Source: a bacterium (GTDB lineage Bacteria > Patescibacteriota > Saccharimonadia > Saccharimonadales > UBA4665). From it: a DNA stretch of 46,871 bases. This document shows positions 33,131-41,305 of this stretch, one piece after another. The notes under the pieces were generated by a model, which worked only from the letters and a program-made list of their open reading frames with translations, searched no databases and was not told the DNA's origin. Each line of letters opens with the position of its first letter. Position 1 is the first letter of the stretch. Position numbers and translations under genes: made by a program. The stretch is from contig JAJZAF010000007.1 in assembly GCA_021799595.1 (NCBI GenBank), positions 1 through 46,871 of the forward strand. Direction: 5' to 3'.

Positions 33131-34282
33131 ATGAATACACACGGGACCGTCTTTTCCTACTATGAGGGAGGAGGTTTAACGTTCCCATACCTAACTGTTA
33201 CGCAATCAAGTAGCGGCTCACCGTTTGAAGAAAGTGGGCCTATCTTTAGACATACTGAAAAAATAGAATCATCTTATGTTGATAGTGCAATGGACGAAAT
33301 AGCACAGTCTTTAAAGGTAGTTCGGTCGGGTGATTCGTATTTTGAAATAGCAACCGCCAATAATGATGCAATAAATCAAGACGCTATACTCCACATCTCG
33401 ACTTACAGCTCAGCTATTTCCACTAACCATGGCAATGGTTATGAGTTTGCAGCTCAAGCAGTCCGCTATCCAAATCATAAGCATGTATACGTCGCCTCGT
33501 TTGGCAATGGTGCTACAGCGCCTCTATTGCCAGAAGACGCAGCCTATGTGCGTACAACTGGTCGTTTCACTAAAGAAATAGATGGGAAAACTGTCGCTAT
33601 TCAATCGCTTCAAAATTTACAAGCAGCTCTCAGTCAGGAAGGGCTGACAGTTACAAGGTTTAGTACCGACTCAGCCGGTGGACACTATGCCCGTGGACTA
33701 TCACTTGCTATGGAAAGCGGCCAACTTACTCATGGTTTCTTTAGTGAGACTCCGGGTTTCGTTGACCTTACAATTGGGCAAATGTTGATGGGGATGCTTA
33801 TTAAAGAAAATGTACAAAACGCGAAACAAAATCGAGCTCTTTCGTCTGACCCTGAAAAAATGGATAAAGAAAAAGCTAGACGTTTCACACAAGCATTTAT
33901 CAATTATGCTGATCTACCCAATCGTCATGAGCTTACCCAAGCTAGGGTAGCAACCGTAAAGACAATACAAAGTTTGGTAACTAGCCTTCAAACATTCCGC
34001 CGAGGTCCGAATAAAGACCAAAATCCTTTTGTTGATGACACTGATGCCATGATTGCCCAACATCCAGAAGCTCGTCTTACCTACGGTGTTGCTGAGCATG
34101 ACCCCCTCTATATGAGTCCTGATAGGAGCCGTGAAGCCGTTCGGTCGTTTATGGCATCAATAGCCGTCAGGCAGACCCCTGTCAAAGTAGCATTAATTCC
34201 TGGAATGACCCACGCTTATAATACATATTTCCCCAGTCTCTATCATGCGGTGAAACGAGACGCACTAGAGTTAAGAAAATAA
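33131..34282 (+). CDS. alpha/beta hydrolase-like protein of unknown substrate
   Basis: 383 residues. A nucleophile-elbow-like STDSAGGHYARGL lies near residue 183, a candidate acid in GVAEHDPLYMSPD near residue 322 and a candidate His in LIPGMTHAYNTYF near residue 359, in the right order for a Ser-Asp-His triad. The canonical first Gly of GxSxG is replaced by Thr (TDSAG). The first 80 residues (NTHGTVFSYYEGGGLTFPYL) and a basic insert (ARRFTQAFINYADLPNR) match nothing I know. No signal peptide is evident. Confidence 0.65.
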   Translation: MNTHGTVFSYYEGGGLTFPYLTVTQSSSGSPFEESGPIFRHTEKIESSYVDSAMDEIAQSLKVVRSGDSYFEIATANNDAINQDAILHISTYSSAISTNHGNGYEFAAQAVRYPNHKHVYVASFGNGATAPLLPEDAAYVRTTGRFTKEIDGKTVAIQSLQNLQAALSQEGLTVTRFSTDSAGGHYARGLSLAMESGQLTHGFFSETPGFVDLTIGQMLMGMLIKENVQNAKQNRALSSDPEKMDKEKARRFTQAFINYADLPNRHELTQARVATVKTIQSLVTSLQTFRRGPNKDQNPFVDDTDAMIAQHPEARLTYGVAEHDPLYMSPDRSREAVRSFMASIAVRQTPVKVALIPGMTHAYNTYFPSLYHAVKRDALELRK

Positions 34283-34383
34283 AAAAGTTATAACAACAGG
34301 CCATTGATATAGAAAGGAAGCCTGAACTATATAATTTTTGTGATATCCAGTTTTTCACCAGAACTTTTTGATAATAAATATAA

Positions 34384-35163
34384 ATGACAAAAAAGCAGAA
34401 GGTAGATAGCCCAGGCCAAGACATTAGCTTTTATGACGATCACCCGTACGATCAGTTTTGGATTGGTAGGGACTACGAGCATGAATCAGAAACGCTAGCC
34501 CTTAAGAAACTCATCGGCGATAACCATTATCAGGTAGCATTAGATTACGGAGGGGGGTATGGGCGACTAGCAACTATTTTAATGGATTATGCTGACGAAG
34601 TTGTTTTGGCAGATCCATCAATGGAATTACTAAATCTGGCGAAGGTAAAACTAAAAGGCAAAAGTGGCATACGCACAATCCATCTCAAAGAAGATGCTAA
34701 TATACCCCTCTCAAGTAACACAGTAGACCTTGTTGTTATGGTTAGGGTCTCTCATCACCTTGCAAAGCCAGAAAAGAATTTTAAAGAGATTTATAGAGTA
34801 CTCAAACCGAACGGCGTTGCGATTATTGAAATAGCGAATAGTGCCCATATGCTTAACCGGATAAAATATCTTACGAGATTTAAGTTAGTTCCTCGGCAAT
34901 CAATCAAAGTAGGAAATGCTTCAAATGGAATTTTAGAAGATACTCCATTTTTTAATCACAATGTACGTACCATCCAACACATGTTAAGAAAGTGTAACTT
35001 CACAATCATAAGAAAGTTGTCCGTGTCAAACTTACGTAATCAATACTTAAAAAAGCACTTTCGTTTAGAACAGATGGTCAAGGTTGAACAACGTTTGCAG
35101 GGAACTTTGTCTTATATAAATTTTGGCCCTAGTATGTTTATAATGGTCAAAAAGCCTGAGTGA
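34384..35163 (+). CDS. class I SAM-dependent methyltransferase
   Basis: 259 residues. Motif I ALDYGGGYGRLATIL (near residue 45), an acidic residue ending strand 2 (EVVLADPS), motif LPLSSNTVDLVVMVRVSHHL in place of the common FDVV block, and RVLKPNGVAIIEIAN after it give the Methyltransf_11 layout. Substrate unknown. It is followed 7 nt later by the converging sensor kinase. The DNA before its ATG is very AT-rich, with GATAAT ending 8 nt upstream. Confidence 0.85.
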   Translation: MTKKQKVDSPGQDISFYDDHPYDQFWIGRDYEHESETLALKKLIGDNHYQVALDYGGGYGRLATILMDYADEVVLADPSMELLNLAKVKLKGKSGIRTIHLKEDANIPLSSNTVDLVVMVRVSHHLAKPEKNFKEIYRVLKPNGVAIIEIANSAHMLNRIKYLTRFKLVPRQSIKVGNASNGILEDTPFFNHNVRTIQHMLRKCNFTIIRKLSVSNLRNQYLKKHFRLEQMVKVEQRLQGTLSYINFGPSMFIMVKKPE

Positions 35164-35170
35164 CCAGCCT

Positions 35171-36181
35171 CTACGAGGGCAAATAGACAGTAAAAACAGA
35201 GCCATGTCCAACTTTGCTGCTAACCCTGATCTCACCGCCATGTGCTTCAACGACTTGTTTCGCAAGTGCTAAACCAAGCCCAAAACCAGCAACCTGTTGG
35301 GCATTGGTGTCAGATGATCTATAGAACGGCTGGAAGATTTGCTGTAAATCTGATCCTTTAATCCCAATACCATAATCTATAATCTTCACTATAACCTTTC
35401 TGTAATCGCTTAGTACGACAATTTCAACTTCGGAATTGGGCTTGCTGTATTTAATAGCATTTTCAATTAGTATGATGAAAGTTTGTTCGAGGGCTTCCTT
35501 GTCGGCGAATATTATAGATTTATGTCCGCTAACTTTTAAGCTAACGTTGTTTTGTTTGGCTATATTGCCGAGTCTCTCGGCGCACGCATTAATGACTTCT
35601 GAGACATTTATTCTCTCGCGATCAAATTTGACTATAGAGGACTGTTGTCTTGCTATATTCAATAGTTTCTCCGTAAGGTTACTAAGTTTGCTTATATCTT
35701 TTAAGTTTTGCTTTAAGGCCACTTCATAGTCTTTATTTGTTGCTTTCTTGGCTTTGAGCAAGGCTACTTCAGTCGCTAGTTGCATATTGGCAAGAGGAGT
35801 CCTTAGTTGATGGCTTGCTTCGGCCACGAACTGAGTTTGAGCTTCATATGCTTGCTCGATAGGACGTAATGTTCGTTTTGCCAAAAAATATGAAACCAAA
35901 ATTGACGCTAGTATAAATATGATATCGTAATAGAGAACTTTAATAGCGAGATTCTTTGATCTCTGACGAAGAACCAAATTATAAATTTGCTGGCTATCAT
36001 TCTTGTAGTCAACGTCCTTGTTAAAGTGTTGGATTTGACTTTTCAGGCCTGTTTCGATCTCTTGACGGTCTATATAATACAAGGTTGTACTAAACACCAA
36101 AGCCAGACCTATGAGTAAGGCTACATAGTATAGTGTCAATTTGAAAACAGCAGATCTATACAAAACTCTTTTATGTCTCAC
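35171..36181 (-). CDS. membrane sensor histidine kinase
   Basis: 336 residues. Two membrane helices (about 13-35 and 85-101) frame a short 50-residue outer loop. The H-box is EASHQLRTPLANMQLA (His124), then N-box IILIENAIKYSKP and G-boxes DYGIGIKGSD and GFGLGLALAKQVV. No recognisable HAMP domain: only a short basic linker (AKRTLRPIEQAYE) between helix 2 and the H-box. It overlaps the response regulator gene by 11 nt and works with it. Confidence 0.92.
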   Translation of the reverse strand: MRHKRVLYRSAVFKLTLYYVALLIGLALVFSTTLYYIDRQEIETGLKSQIQHFNKDVDYKNDSQQIYNLVLRQRSKNLAIKVLYYDIIFILASILVSYFLAKRTLRPIEQAYEAQTQFVAEASHQLRTPLANMQLATEVALLKAKKATNKDYEVALKQNLKDISKLSNLTEKLLNIARQQSSIVKFDRERINVSEVINACAERLGNIAKQNNVSLKVSGHKSIIFADKEALEQTFIILIENAIKYSKPNSEVEIVVLSDYRKVIVKIIDYGIGIKGSDLQQIFQPFYRSSDTNAQQVAGFGLGLALAKQVVEAHGGEIRVSSKVGHGSVFTVYLPS

Positions 36182-36851
36182 TTATTTTATAGCCAACGCC
36201 CCAGACTGTTTTAATGAGCTTAGGCTGAGACTTAAAGGCGGCATCAATCTTTCTTCTTAGTCCACTTATATATGTCTCAACGCTGTTTGGAAGCACATCG
36301 GCATCTGCATCCCAAGTATGAGAGACGATGTATGACTTGCTCAGTGGTCTATCTTTATTATGAATAAGAAGTACTAAGATTGCATACTCTTTCGGCGTAA
36401 GTTTTATCTCTATATTATTTCTCGAAACCGTATGTTTTGTAACATCAACGACAAGATCGCCAACTTTAACTTGTACACCGTTAAATGTCTTAGGACGACG
36501 GTTTATTGCCCCTATCCTTGCTACGAGCTCCTTAATTGAAAATGGTTTAACGATATAATCGTCGGCACCGTTACTTAATCCTTCCACCTTATCTCTGATA
36601 TCTCCTTGTGCAGTTAGCATTATTACCGGTGTATGCACGTCAGATTTTCTCATAGTATTGCATATATCGAGGCCATCATTGTTGCCGGGCAGTCTTCTGT
36701 CAATAAGAACTATGTCGTAATCTGGGTCTAAGCTAGCACTAAGCCCGCTATCGAAGTCATGACATATATCGACAGCAAAGTGGTTATCTAGAAGCCCTTC
36801 TTTAATTAACGAAGCAGTTCGTTTATTGTCTTCAATTATTAAGACTCTCAT
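36171..36851 (-). CDS. OmpR-family response regulator
   Basis: 226 residues. Receiver with IIEDN, phospho-acceptor Asp51 in IVLIDRRLPGN and Lys in IVKPFS, followed by a winged-helix DNA-binding domain (PKEYAILVLLIHN, ending IKTVWGVGYKI). Partner of the kinase at 35171, which overlaps its 3' end. TATAAT at 36864-36859 lies 7 nt before the ATG with no ribosome site, so the mRNA is probably leaderless. TCTAAA repeated with 12-bp spacing upstream might be its own site. Confidence 0.92.
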   Translation of the reverse strand: MRVLIIEDNKRTASLIKEGLLDNHFAVDICHDFDSGLSASLDPDYDIVLIDRRLPGNNDGLDICNTMRKSDVHTPVIMLTAQGDIRDKVEGLSNGADDYIVKPFSIKELVARIGAINRRPKTFNGVQVKVGDLVVDVTKHTVSRNNIEIKLTPKEYAILVLLIHNKDRPLSKSYIVSHTWDADADVLPNSVETYISGLRRKIDAAFKSQPKLIKTVWGVGYKISET

Positions 36852-36920
36852 CGGCTTTATTATAGACTATAGTTTTAGATAGAAATTTAGAGAGTTATTA
36901 AAAGCAAATAGTATTTTAGT

Positions 36921-37376
36921 TTAAAGCTTCTTTTTGAGATAATTTAGAATCTCTCCTTGGTTTTTTAATTCCAACATTTGTTCTTCCTGCAGGTTAGCTA
37001 AATAGGTAAGTGTCCTATGGTCTGTCTCGGCTTTTGCATCTTGTTGGCCTTGGATGACATTTTGTCCTACCATAATGATCGGCAAGAGAACAAGCTGCAG
37101 GAAGTTCTGAGAAATCCACGCTATGAGTGTAATCATGCTGGTGGCGATTAGCCATTTTGGAAAGTCCTGTTTGAAGCCAGAGCTGATGGTTGCCAAAATG
37201 GCTGGCAATGACATAAGTGACAGAATGACAAAGAGGTAAGCACTCCACATTGAGCCAACACCTTTTGTTATCTTCACGGCCAAAGCATTATTGAATCGTG
37301 ATATGCCAGCAGTTTCTTTTTTGAGCAACGCTTTGGGGTTGATGACGTTTTTATTAGCCGCATGTCTATCCATCAT
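36921..37376 (-). CDS. DUF1003-like small membrane protein
   Basis: 151 residues. Two helices (about 43-63 and 76-104, SMWSAYLFVILSLMSLPAIL and the FLQLVLLPIIMVGQN stretch) followed by a soluble C-terminal helix (QQDAKAETDHRTLTYLANLQ). This order, and the PIIMVGQN motif followed by an Asp-rich acidic segment, are typical of DUF1003 proteins of unknown function. It precedes the two-component genes on the same strand. Confidence 0.7.
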   Translation of the reverse strand: MMDRHAANKNVINPKALLKKETAGISRFNNALAVKITKGVGSMWSAYLFVILSLMSLPAILATISSGFKQDFPKWLIATSMITLIAWISQNFLQLVLLPIIMVGQNVIQGQQDAKAETDHRTLTYLANLQEEQMLELKNQGEILNYLKKKL

Positions 37377-37731
37377 ACATAGAGTATATCAAAGCGCTAA
37401 GCTTCAGCCAGAAAGCTTATGTTCCTATGTATAGTTTCCAAGATTTTGGTCTGGACTCGCTTATCATGCAGAACTTGCTAGCAATTGGCTTCCATAATCC
37501 ATCGTTAATCGAGAACAAGATTTGCTTATCCAGTCACAATCGCTGTTGCTAGGCTAGGCTTTATGTTGGAATGAGGTTATAAAATTAGAAGTAAGTTGAC
37601 GATACCGTTTACTACGGGCTTCAGTCCTAGACTTGAACAGAGAAACTTCGGACTTTAGTGAGAACCAATCCTACAATCAAAAGGCCGTAGAGGTTCATTT
37701 ATACTGTCTGATTTCTTAATTATCTATACTA
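37377..37731. other. 355-bp region holding a duplicated helicase fragment
   Basis: Apart from the inverted helicase fragment at about 37389-37520 described separately, I see no gene, and the right half (37553-37731) shows no coding or RNA features. Confidence 0.5.
37389..37552 (+). pseudogene. inverted, decayed copy of the DEAD-box helicase N-terminal region
   Basis: About 130 bp here (to about 37520) are nearly identical, in inverted orientation, to the helicase gene at about 38690-38802. The stretch from tagtttccaagattttggtc onward to 37490 is almost perfect. A 2-nt deletion at about 37415 breaks the frame relative to the helicase. From the ATG at 37427 a 41-codon frame reads MYSFQDFGLDSLIMQNLLA and then diverges (NPSLIENKI in place of NPSPIQDQA, losing the Q-motif Gln) before a TAG at 37550-37552. 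It is a relic of a paralogue or of a partial inverted duplication. Confidence 0.75.
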
Positions 37732-38937
37732 TTATCTATCAACAAAAGTAAGTGCGTAACCAACTTTTCCAGCCCTACCAGTACGACCAATCCGATGCAC
37801 ATAGTCATCATAAGATTGTGGTAGCGAATAGTTAATTACATGTGTTATGTCGGATACGTCTAAGCCTCTGGCGGCAACATCAGTAGCCACCAATATATTG
37901 ATTTCGCTATTCTTGAATCTTTTCAGGACTCGCTGTCTTTGAGGTTGTGATTTTCCGCCATGAATTGAATCAGCTAAAAATCCTCTAGAGGCCAGTTCCT
38001 TAGAGAGATTTTCTACACTACGGTGTGTGTCGTCAAAGACGAGTGCTTTGGTTGTTTCGTCTTTGATAAGAATATCATGTAATTTATCGATTTTCTTCTC
38101 ATTGCCAACGCAGTTGATAATGTTTTGGTCGATATTGTTATTTGTATCGCCCGATTTAACGGAAATATATACCGGATCATATGAAAAACTCTCAATAATT
38201 CGTTTAACGCGAGTCTCAAGTGTAGCTGAAAAGTAAAAACTTTGCCGTGTAGAGCTTGTCTGGTTCAAGATATAAGTAATATCGTGAACGAAACCCATAT
38301 CCAACATGCGGTCGACTTCATCAAGAACAACTATGTTACAATCAGAAATCTTGAGTGAGCCTCTATTGAGATGGTCTTTAATCCTCCCTGGCGTTCCTAT
38401 AATAATCCTTGGGCTATACCGCAAGTCATTTAACTGAGATCTCATGGATGTGCCCCCAATCAAAAGAGCACCATCAAGGCCGCTACCTTTACCAATTGTT
38501 CGACACTGTTGCTCAATTTGTTCTGCGAGCTCTCTGGTTGGAGCCAAAATAATAGCCTTGCTACCTGGTTGGGTTATAAGTCGATGTAAGATAGGTATTG
38601 CAAAGGCAGCAGTCTTACCGGTTCCAGTATGTGCGATACCAACAATATCTCTGCCAGCGAGGCCTTGTGGGATTGCCTGATCCTGGATTGGCGATGGATT
38701 ATGGAAGCCCATTGCTAGCAAGTTCTGCATGATAAGCGAGTCCAGACCAAAATCTTGGAAACTATGCATAGGAGCATAAGCTTCTTCTGGCTGAAGCTTG
38801 GCGCTTTGAATGAATTTTGACGGGTGAATGTAGGCTTTTCTGGGTTGACGACCTCTATTTTGAGAGCGAGGGCTACTGTTATATGATTTTCTTGCTTGGC
38901 CTTTGCGGCCGGAACGTAGTATATATTTTTTAGACAT
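37732..38937 (-). CDS. DEAD-box RNA helicase
   Basis: 401 residues, ATP-dependent RNA unwinding. A basic Arg/Lys/Ser N-terminal stretch of about 55 residues leads into the Q-motif (GFHNPSPIQDQAIPQG), motif I AHTGTGKTAAF, Ia APTRELAEQ, motif II reading DEVD rather than DEAD (VLDEVDRMLDMGF), III SAT, and the C-terminal motifs VATDVAARGLD and HRIGRTGRAGKVG. The protein ends about 10 residues after motif VI without an accessory domain. The preceding untranslated leader carries a sequence complementary to its ribosome site, suggesting regulated translation. The RRM protein at 39788 supports a cold-response role. Confidence 0.93.
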   Translation of the reverse strand: MSKKYILRSGRKGQARKSYNSSPRSQNRGRQPRKAYIHPSKFIQSAKLQPEEAYAPMHSFQDFGLDSLIMQNLLAMGFHNPSPIQDQAIPQGLAGRDIVGIAHTGTGKTAAFAIPILHRLITQPGSKAIILAPTRELAEQIEQQCRTIGKGSGLDGALLIGGTSMRSQLNDLRYSPRIIIGTPGRIKDHLNRGSLKISDCNIVVLDEVDRMLDMGFVHDITYILNQTSSTRQSFYFSATLETRVKRIIESFSYDPVYISVKSGDTNNNIDQNIINCVGNEKKIDKLHDILIKDETTKALVFDDTHRSVENLSKELASRGFLADSIHGGKSQPQRQRVLKRFKNSEINILVATDVAARGLDVSDITHVINYSLPQSYDDYVHRIGRTGRAGKVGYALTFVDR

Positions 38938-39037
38938 AAAAAAATGAATCCTTTATTTAAGTAAGTAATGAATTAAGTGTTTACAATGAACTTCGAGTCA
39001 ACATAATTCAACTTACGCAGGATTCATCAGAAACAAC
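38938..39037 (-). promoter_or_regulatory. helicase 5' leader with a complementary pair enclosing the ribosome site
   Basis: On the minus strand the ribosome site AAAGGA sits in aggattcat (38952-38944), 11 nt before the ATG. An exactly complementary atgaatcct occurs at 39027-39019, near the 5' end of the predicted transcript. Pairing gives a 9-bp stem with a 66-nt loop that hides the ribosome site. Confidence 0.55.
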
Positions 39038-39043
39038 ACTATA

Positions 39044-39072
39044 ACTATAGCACGATTTAATTTTTTAAGCAA
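39044..39072 (-). promoter_or_regulatory. promoter of the DEAD-box helicase gene
   Basis: On the minus strand TTGCTT (39072-39067), an exact 17-bp spacer and TATAGT (39049-39044). Transcription would start about 39037, giving a leader of about 100 nt. A second TATAGT lies at 39043-39038. Confidence 0.55.
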
Positions 39073-39094
39073 TACCTTTACAATCCTACAACTG

Positions 39095-39592
39095 TTAGTA
39101 AGGGCATATTTTCGTCAAAGACTTTGGTTGGATGACTTGCGCATCTTGCACAAGCGCATGGGTTTTCCAATATGATTTGCTATCTGCTGTTGCAAATTGA
39201 TCGCCGGGAAATGACGGATGGTTACCGCCTATCCAGGCATCACTTACTTCATAGTTGCCTTCATTATCTCGATCAATAACTACAGTTAACATATTGCTTA
39301 CTTGAGGATAACGATTTTTTGCAAAACGCGAGAAAACTTCAGATTTTATCGGTTGTGCGTAGTAAATAGTATCCTTTTCCGTTGTTGATACTATGTCAGT
39401 TGTGCCTATATCACGACCCATGTTTTGCTCGATAATGATTCGATCCCCACGCAACTTATGAGTTGACAGCAACTCCTTAATGAGTGCATAAACATACGGT
39501 CGTCTACTTAAATAATGCCCAGCTGACGAAGAAATGGAATTAACGTAAATATAATATCCATCATGTGTTTCGTCTAACCTGAATTTATACAT
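39095..39592 (-). CDS. hypothetical protein
   Basis: 165 residues, no membrane helix, no recognised family. The sequence is well mixed with plausible strands (GYYIYVNSISSSAGHYLSRR, the MLTVVIDRDNEGNYEVSDAW block) and a C-terminal WIGGNHPSFPGDQFA segment. The single Cys is three residues from the end. It looks like a genuine folded protein. No ribosome site is clear. It is oriented away from the RRM gene. Confidence 0.55.
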   Translation of the reverse strand: MYKFRLDETHDGYYIYVNSISSSAGHYLSRRPYVYALIKELLSTHKLRGDRIIIEQNMGRDIGTTDIVSTTEKDTIYYAQPIKSEVFSRFAKNRYPQVSNMLTVVIDRDNEGNYEVSDAWIGGNHPSFPGDQFATADSKSYWKTHALVQDAQVIQPKSLTKICPY

Positions 39593-39661
39593 CTCACTTA
39601 AGTATACGCTGTTATAAGAAGTAATGACAGATCAACATGAGTTTAGCGCCAAATTTTATGC

Positions 39662-39787
39662 TATAATTAGCCGAAGCAAGTGGTTTCTATTACCTCTCCG
39701 ATGTCATAATTAGCCTTATGAACTAAATATACTCGTGAGCAGCAATATTGAGCGCGAGCGATATTTAATTAAGGAAGGATTTGAAAT
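39662..39787 (+). promoter_or_regulatory. promoter and about 115-nt leader of the RRM gene
   Basis: TATAAT at 39662-39667 with no clear -35. The long leader contains a 10-bp direct repeat ataattagcc (39663-39672 and 39706-39715) and ends in a strong ribosome site (AAGGAAGG, 39771-39778). Cold-induced RNA-binding proteins often have such long leaders. Confidence 0.5.
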
Positions 39788-40087
39788 ATGGCAATGAAAT
39801 TATATGTGGGTGGCTTGGAATATAGTGTCACCGACCAAGATCTTAATGATTTTTTTGCTGCTGAGGGCAAAGTCGTGAGCGCAATTGTAATCAAAGATAA
39901 ATTTAATGGGCAGTCAAAGGGTTTTGGATTCGTGGAAATGGAAGACATTAAAGAAGGCCAGAACGCTATTAAGTCCCTGAATGGCAAAGAGCTTAAAGGC
40001 CGAGCAATTATAGTAAATCAGGCTCGTCCCCAAGAAGACCGACGACCTGGCGGGGGTGGGGGCAGGAATTTCCGATCCTCATACTAA
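39788..40087 (+). CDS. RRM-domain RNA-binding protein
   Basis: 99 residues: a single RRM with RNP2 KLYVGGLEYSV and RNP1 SKGFGFVEM, followed by a short Gly/Arg-rich tail (RRPGGGGGRN). Binds single-stranded RNA. Small glycine-tailed RRM proteins of this kind in cyanobacteria respond to cold. Strong ribosome site 9 nt upstream. Its location near a DEAD-box helicase suggests a shared RNA-remodelling role. Confidence 0.92.
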   Translation: MAMKLYVGGLEYSVTDQDLNDFFAAEGKVVSAIVIKDKFNGQSKGFGFVEMEDIKEGQNAIKSLNGKELKGRAIIVNQARPQEDRRPGGGGGRNFRSSY

Positions 40088-40801
40088 CTTGTTGCTATGA
40101 TTCTGGAGCAGTAGTTACCTTAATTCTTAGTATTGGGTGCAACTGCAATGAAAAGTGACAAAAATAGAATTCCATGGTTCAGTAATGCTTGCCGACATAA
40201 GAGTGGGTGTCATAGGCCTGATTATTGCTGCATAGCTTCTCATTTAAAATCATGTAATCAGCAATTATTTGGAGAATATTGCCGGGGCTGTTACTGTCAT
40301 TGTACTTTCAGTGGTGACGTACGAAACATGAGAAAAGCGGCGAGAGCGCAAACGTTTTAAACTATCGGAGACGATGGGCATTAGAAGTGCGGAAAGGTTT
40401 CAGCAAGTCTATTACAGGTAAACTATCTTTATTAAATAAGTTCAGCGGCAGTATAGCGATTCCGCCAAGAGGATCCGAGCTGCGGATCAAGCTGGTTTTG
40501 CTACATGAATAAGAATAAGTGATAATAAGCTATCTTATTTCAGTAGGCACCAAGGCCTATAACTATTTAACCGGCATTTAATAAGATGTTATATGCCTAA
40601 CCTTACCCAGCGGTCTGCCGCGCGGGCCATGGATTGAGATTATATGTCATAATATGAGATTAGGTATTTTGCAAGTATGAGCGCATACTTAAAAATAGCT
40701 AGACCACTGCAACACTAAATAACTCGTAGGGAGCAAGCGTAAAGATTGTTATTGGCCTAACTCAAATAGTCACTAACAATTTTTAATGAAAGGACATAAC
40801 C
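40088..40801. other. 714-bp region after the RRM gene, mainly decayed sequence
   Basis: Includes a stop-riddled frame at 40185-40421 (listed separately), a hairpin gatccg/cggatc (about 40472-40488) and, near the right end, the AAAGGA ribosome site of the small gene at 40802. The rest shows no coding signal. An overlapping Cys-rich frame at 40133-40360 lacks a ribosome site and I do not believe it. Confidence 0.45.
40185..40421 (+). pseudogene. possible decayed membrane protein frame with three different stops
   Basis: Read through its stops, this frame gives MLADIRVGVIGLIIAA, then NYLENIAGAVTVIVLSVV and a basic end (YET, stop, EKRRERKRFK). In-frame TAG (40233), TAA (40245) and TGA (40329) interrupt it. 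The alternation of a hydrophobic helix with a basic tail looks protein-like, but the match is not to any named family. Confidence 0.25.
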
Positions 40802-40945
40802 ATGTCAGTATTTGCAACCTTTAAAAAGAAAGAACAGTTTAAGGTTCCTAATTACCAAGATATTAAGGCTGAGGACGAGCCTGATAAAGAAGACACAAAA
40901 CCTTCAGAACAGTCGGTAAGCCCGGCACAGCCTGAAGCTGAGTAA
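40802..40945 (+). CDS. small acidic-tailed protein
   Basis: 47 residues starting MSVFATFKKKEQFKVPNYQD; the second half is Glu/Asp/Pro/Ser-rich. Good ribosome site AAAGGA 5 nt before the ATG, clean TAA stop. No known family. It lies in tandem with the small basic-ended gene at 41009, suggesting a pair. Confidence 0.6.
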   Translation: MSVFATFKKKEQFKVPNYQDIKAEDEPDKEDTKPSEQSVSPAQPEAE

Positions 40946-41008
40946 GCAGACAGAGGCCTGGGCGCCATGTATGACGGTGTCCCTCGCTTTGTTTCAAAGG
41001 AGATTTCA

Positions 41009-41305
41009 ATGCATAACATTGTGTCAAATATGAAACAAAAAATATCGTTAAACCAGAAGTACATCTTGTATTTAAGTGAAGGACCAAAGCCCGAGAGTAA
41101 ACAATCCAATAAATACAATATATTTGATGACTTGAACAGTAAGGACGAAACTATAATAAGAAAAACCAGAGACTACCTGCGTTTTGTGAGGAGCGCGAAT
41201 AAAGGAGGCTCTAAATCTGCGCAGTCAATTAAGGAGAAGATTATGTCAAAAGATAGAGGCCGCAAAGCAATCAAAAAGCCCAAACAAACGAAGACAAAGG
41301 TCTAA
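41009..41305 (+). CDS. small basic protein, possibly with an internal start
   Basis: 98 residues from the ATG at 41009, which has AAAGGAG 6 nt upstream; an ATG 42 nt earlier has none. The N-terminus (MHNIVSNMKQKISLNQKYIL) is mixed and the C-terminus strongly basic. At 41243 an in-frame ATG has its own AAGGAG (41231-41236) and would give a 20-residue peptide, MSKDRGRKAIKKPKQTKTKV, reminiscent of very small Lys-rich proteins in other bacteria. Function unknown. Confidence 0.6.
   Translation: MHNIVSNMKQKISLNQKYILYLSEGPKPESKQSNKYNIFDDLNSKDETIIRKTRDYLRFVRSANKGGSKSAQSIKEKIMSKDRGRKAIKKPKQTKTKV

Noticed and set aside
40133-40360. Cys-rich 75-residue frame
   Set aside because: No ribosome site, unnatural composition (many isolated Cys and His), and overlap with another decayed frame.
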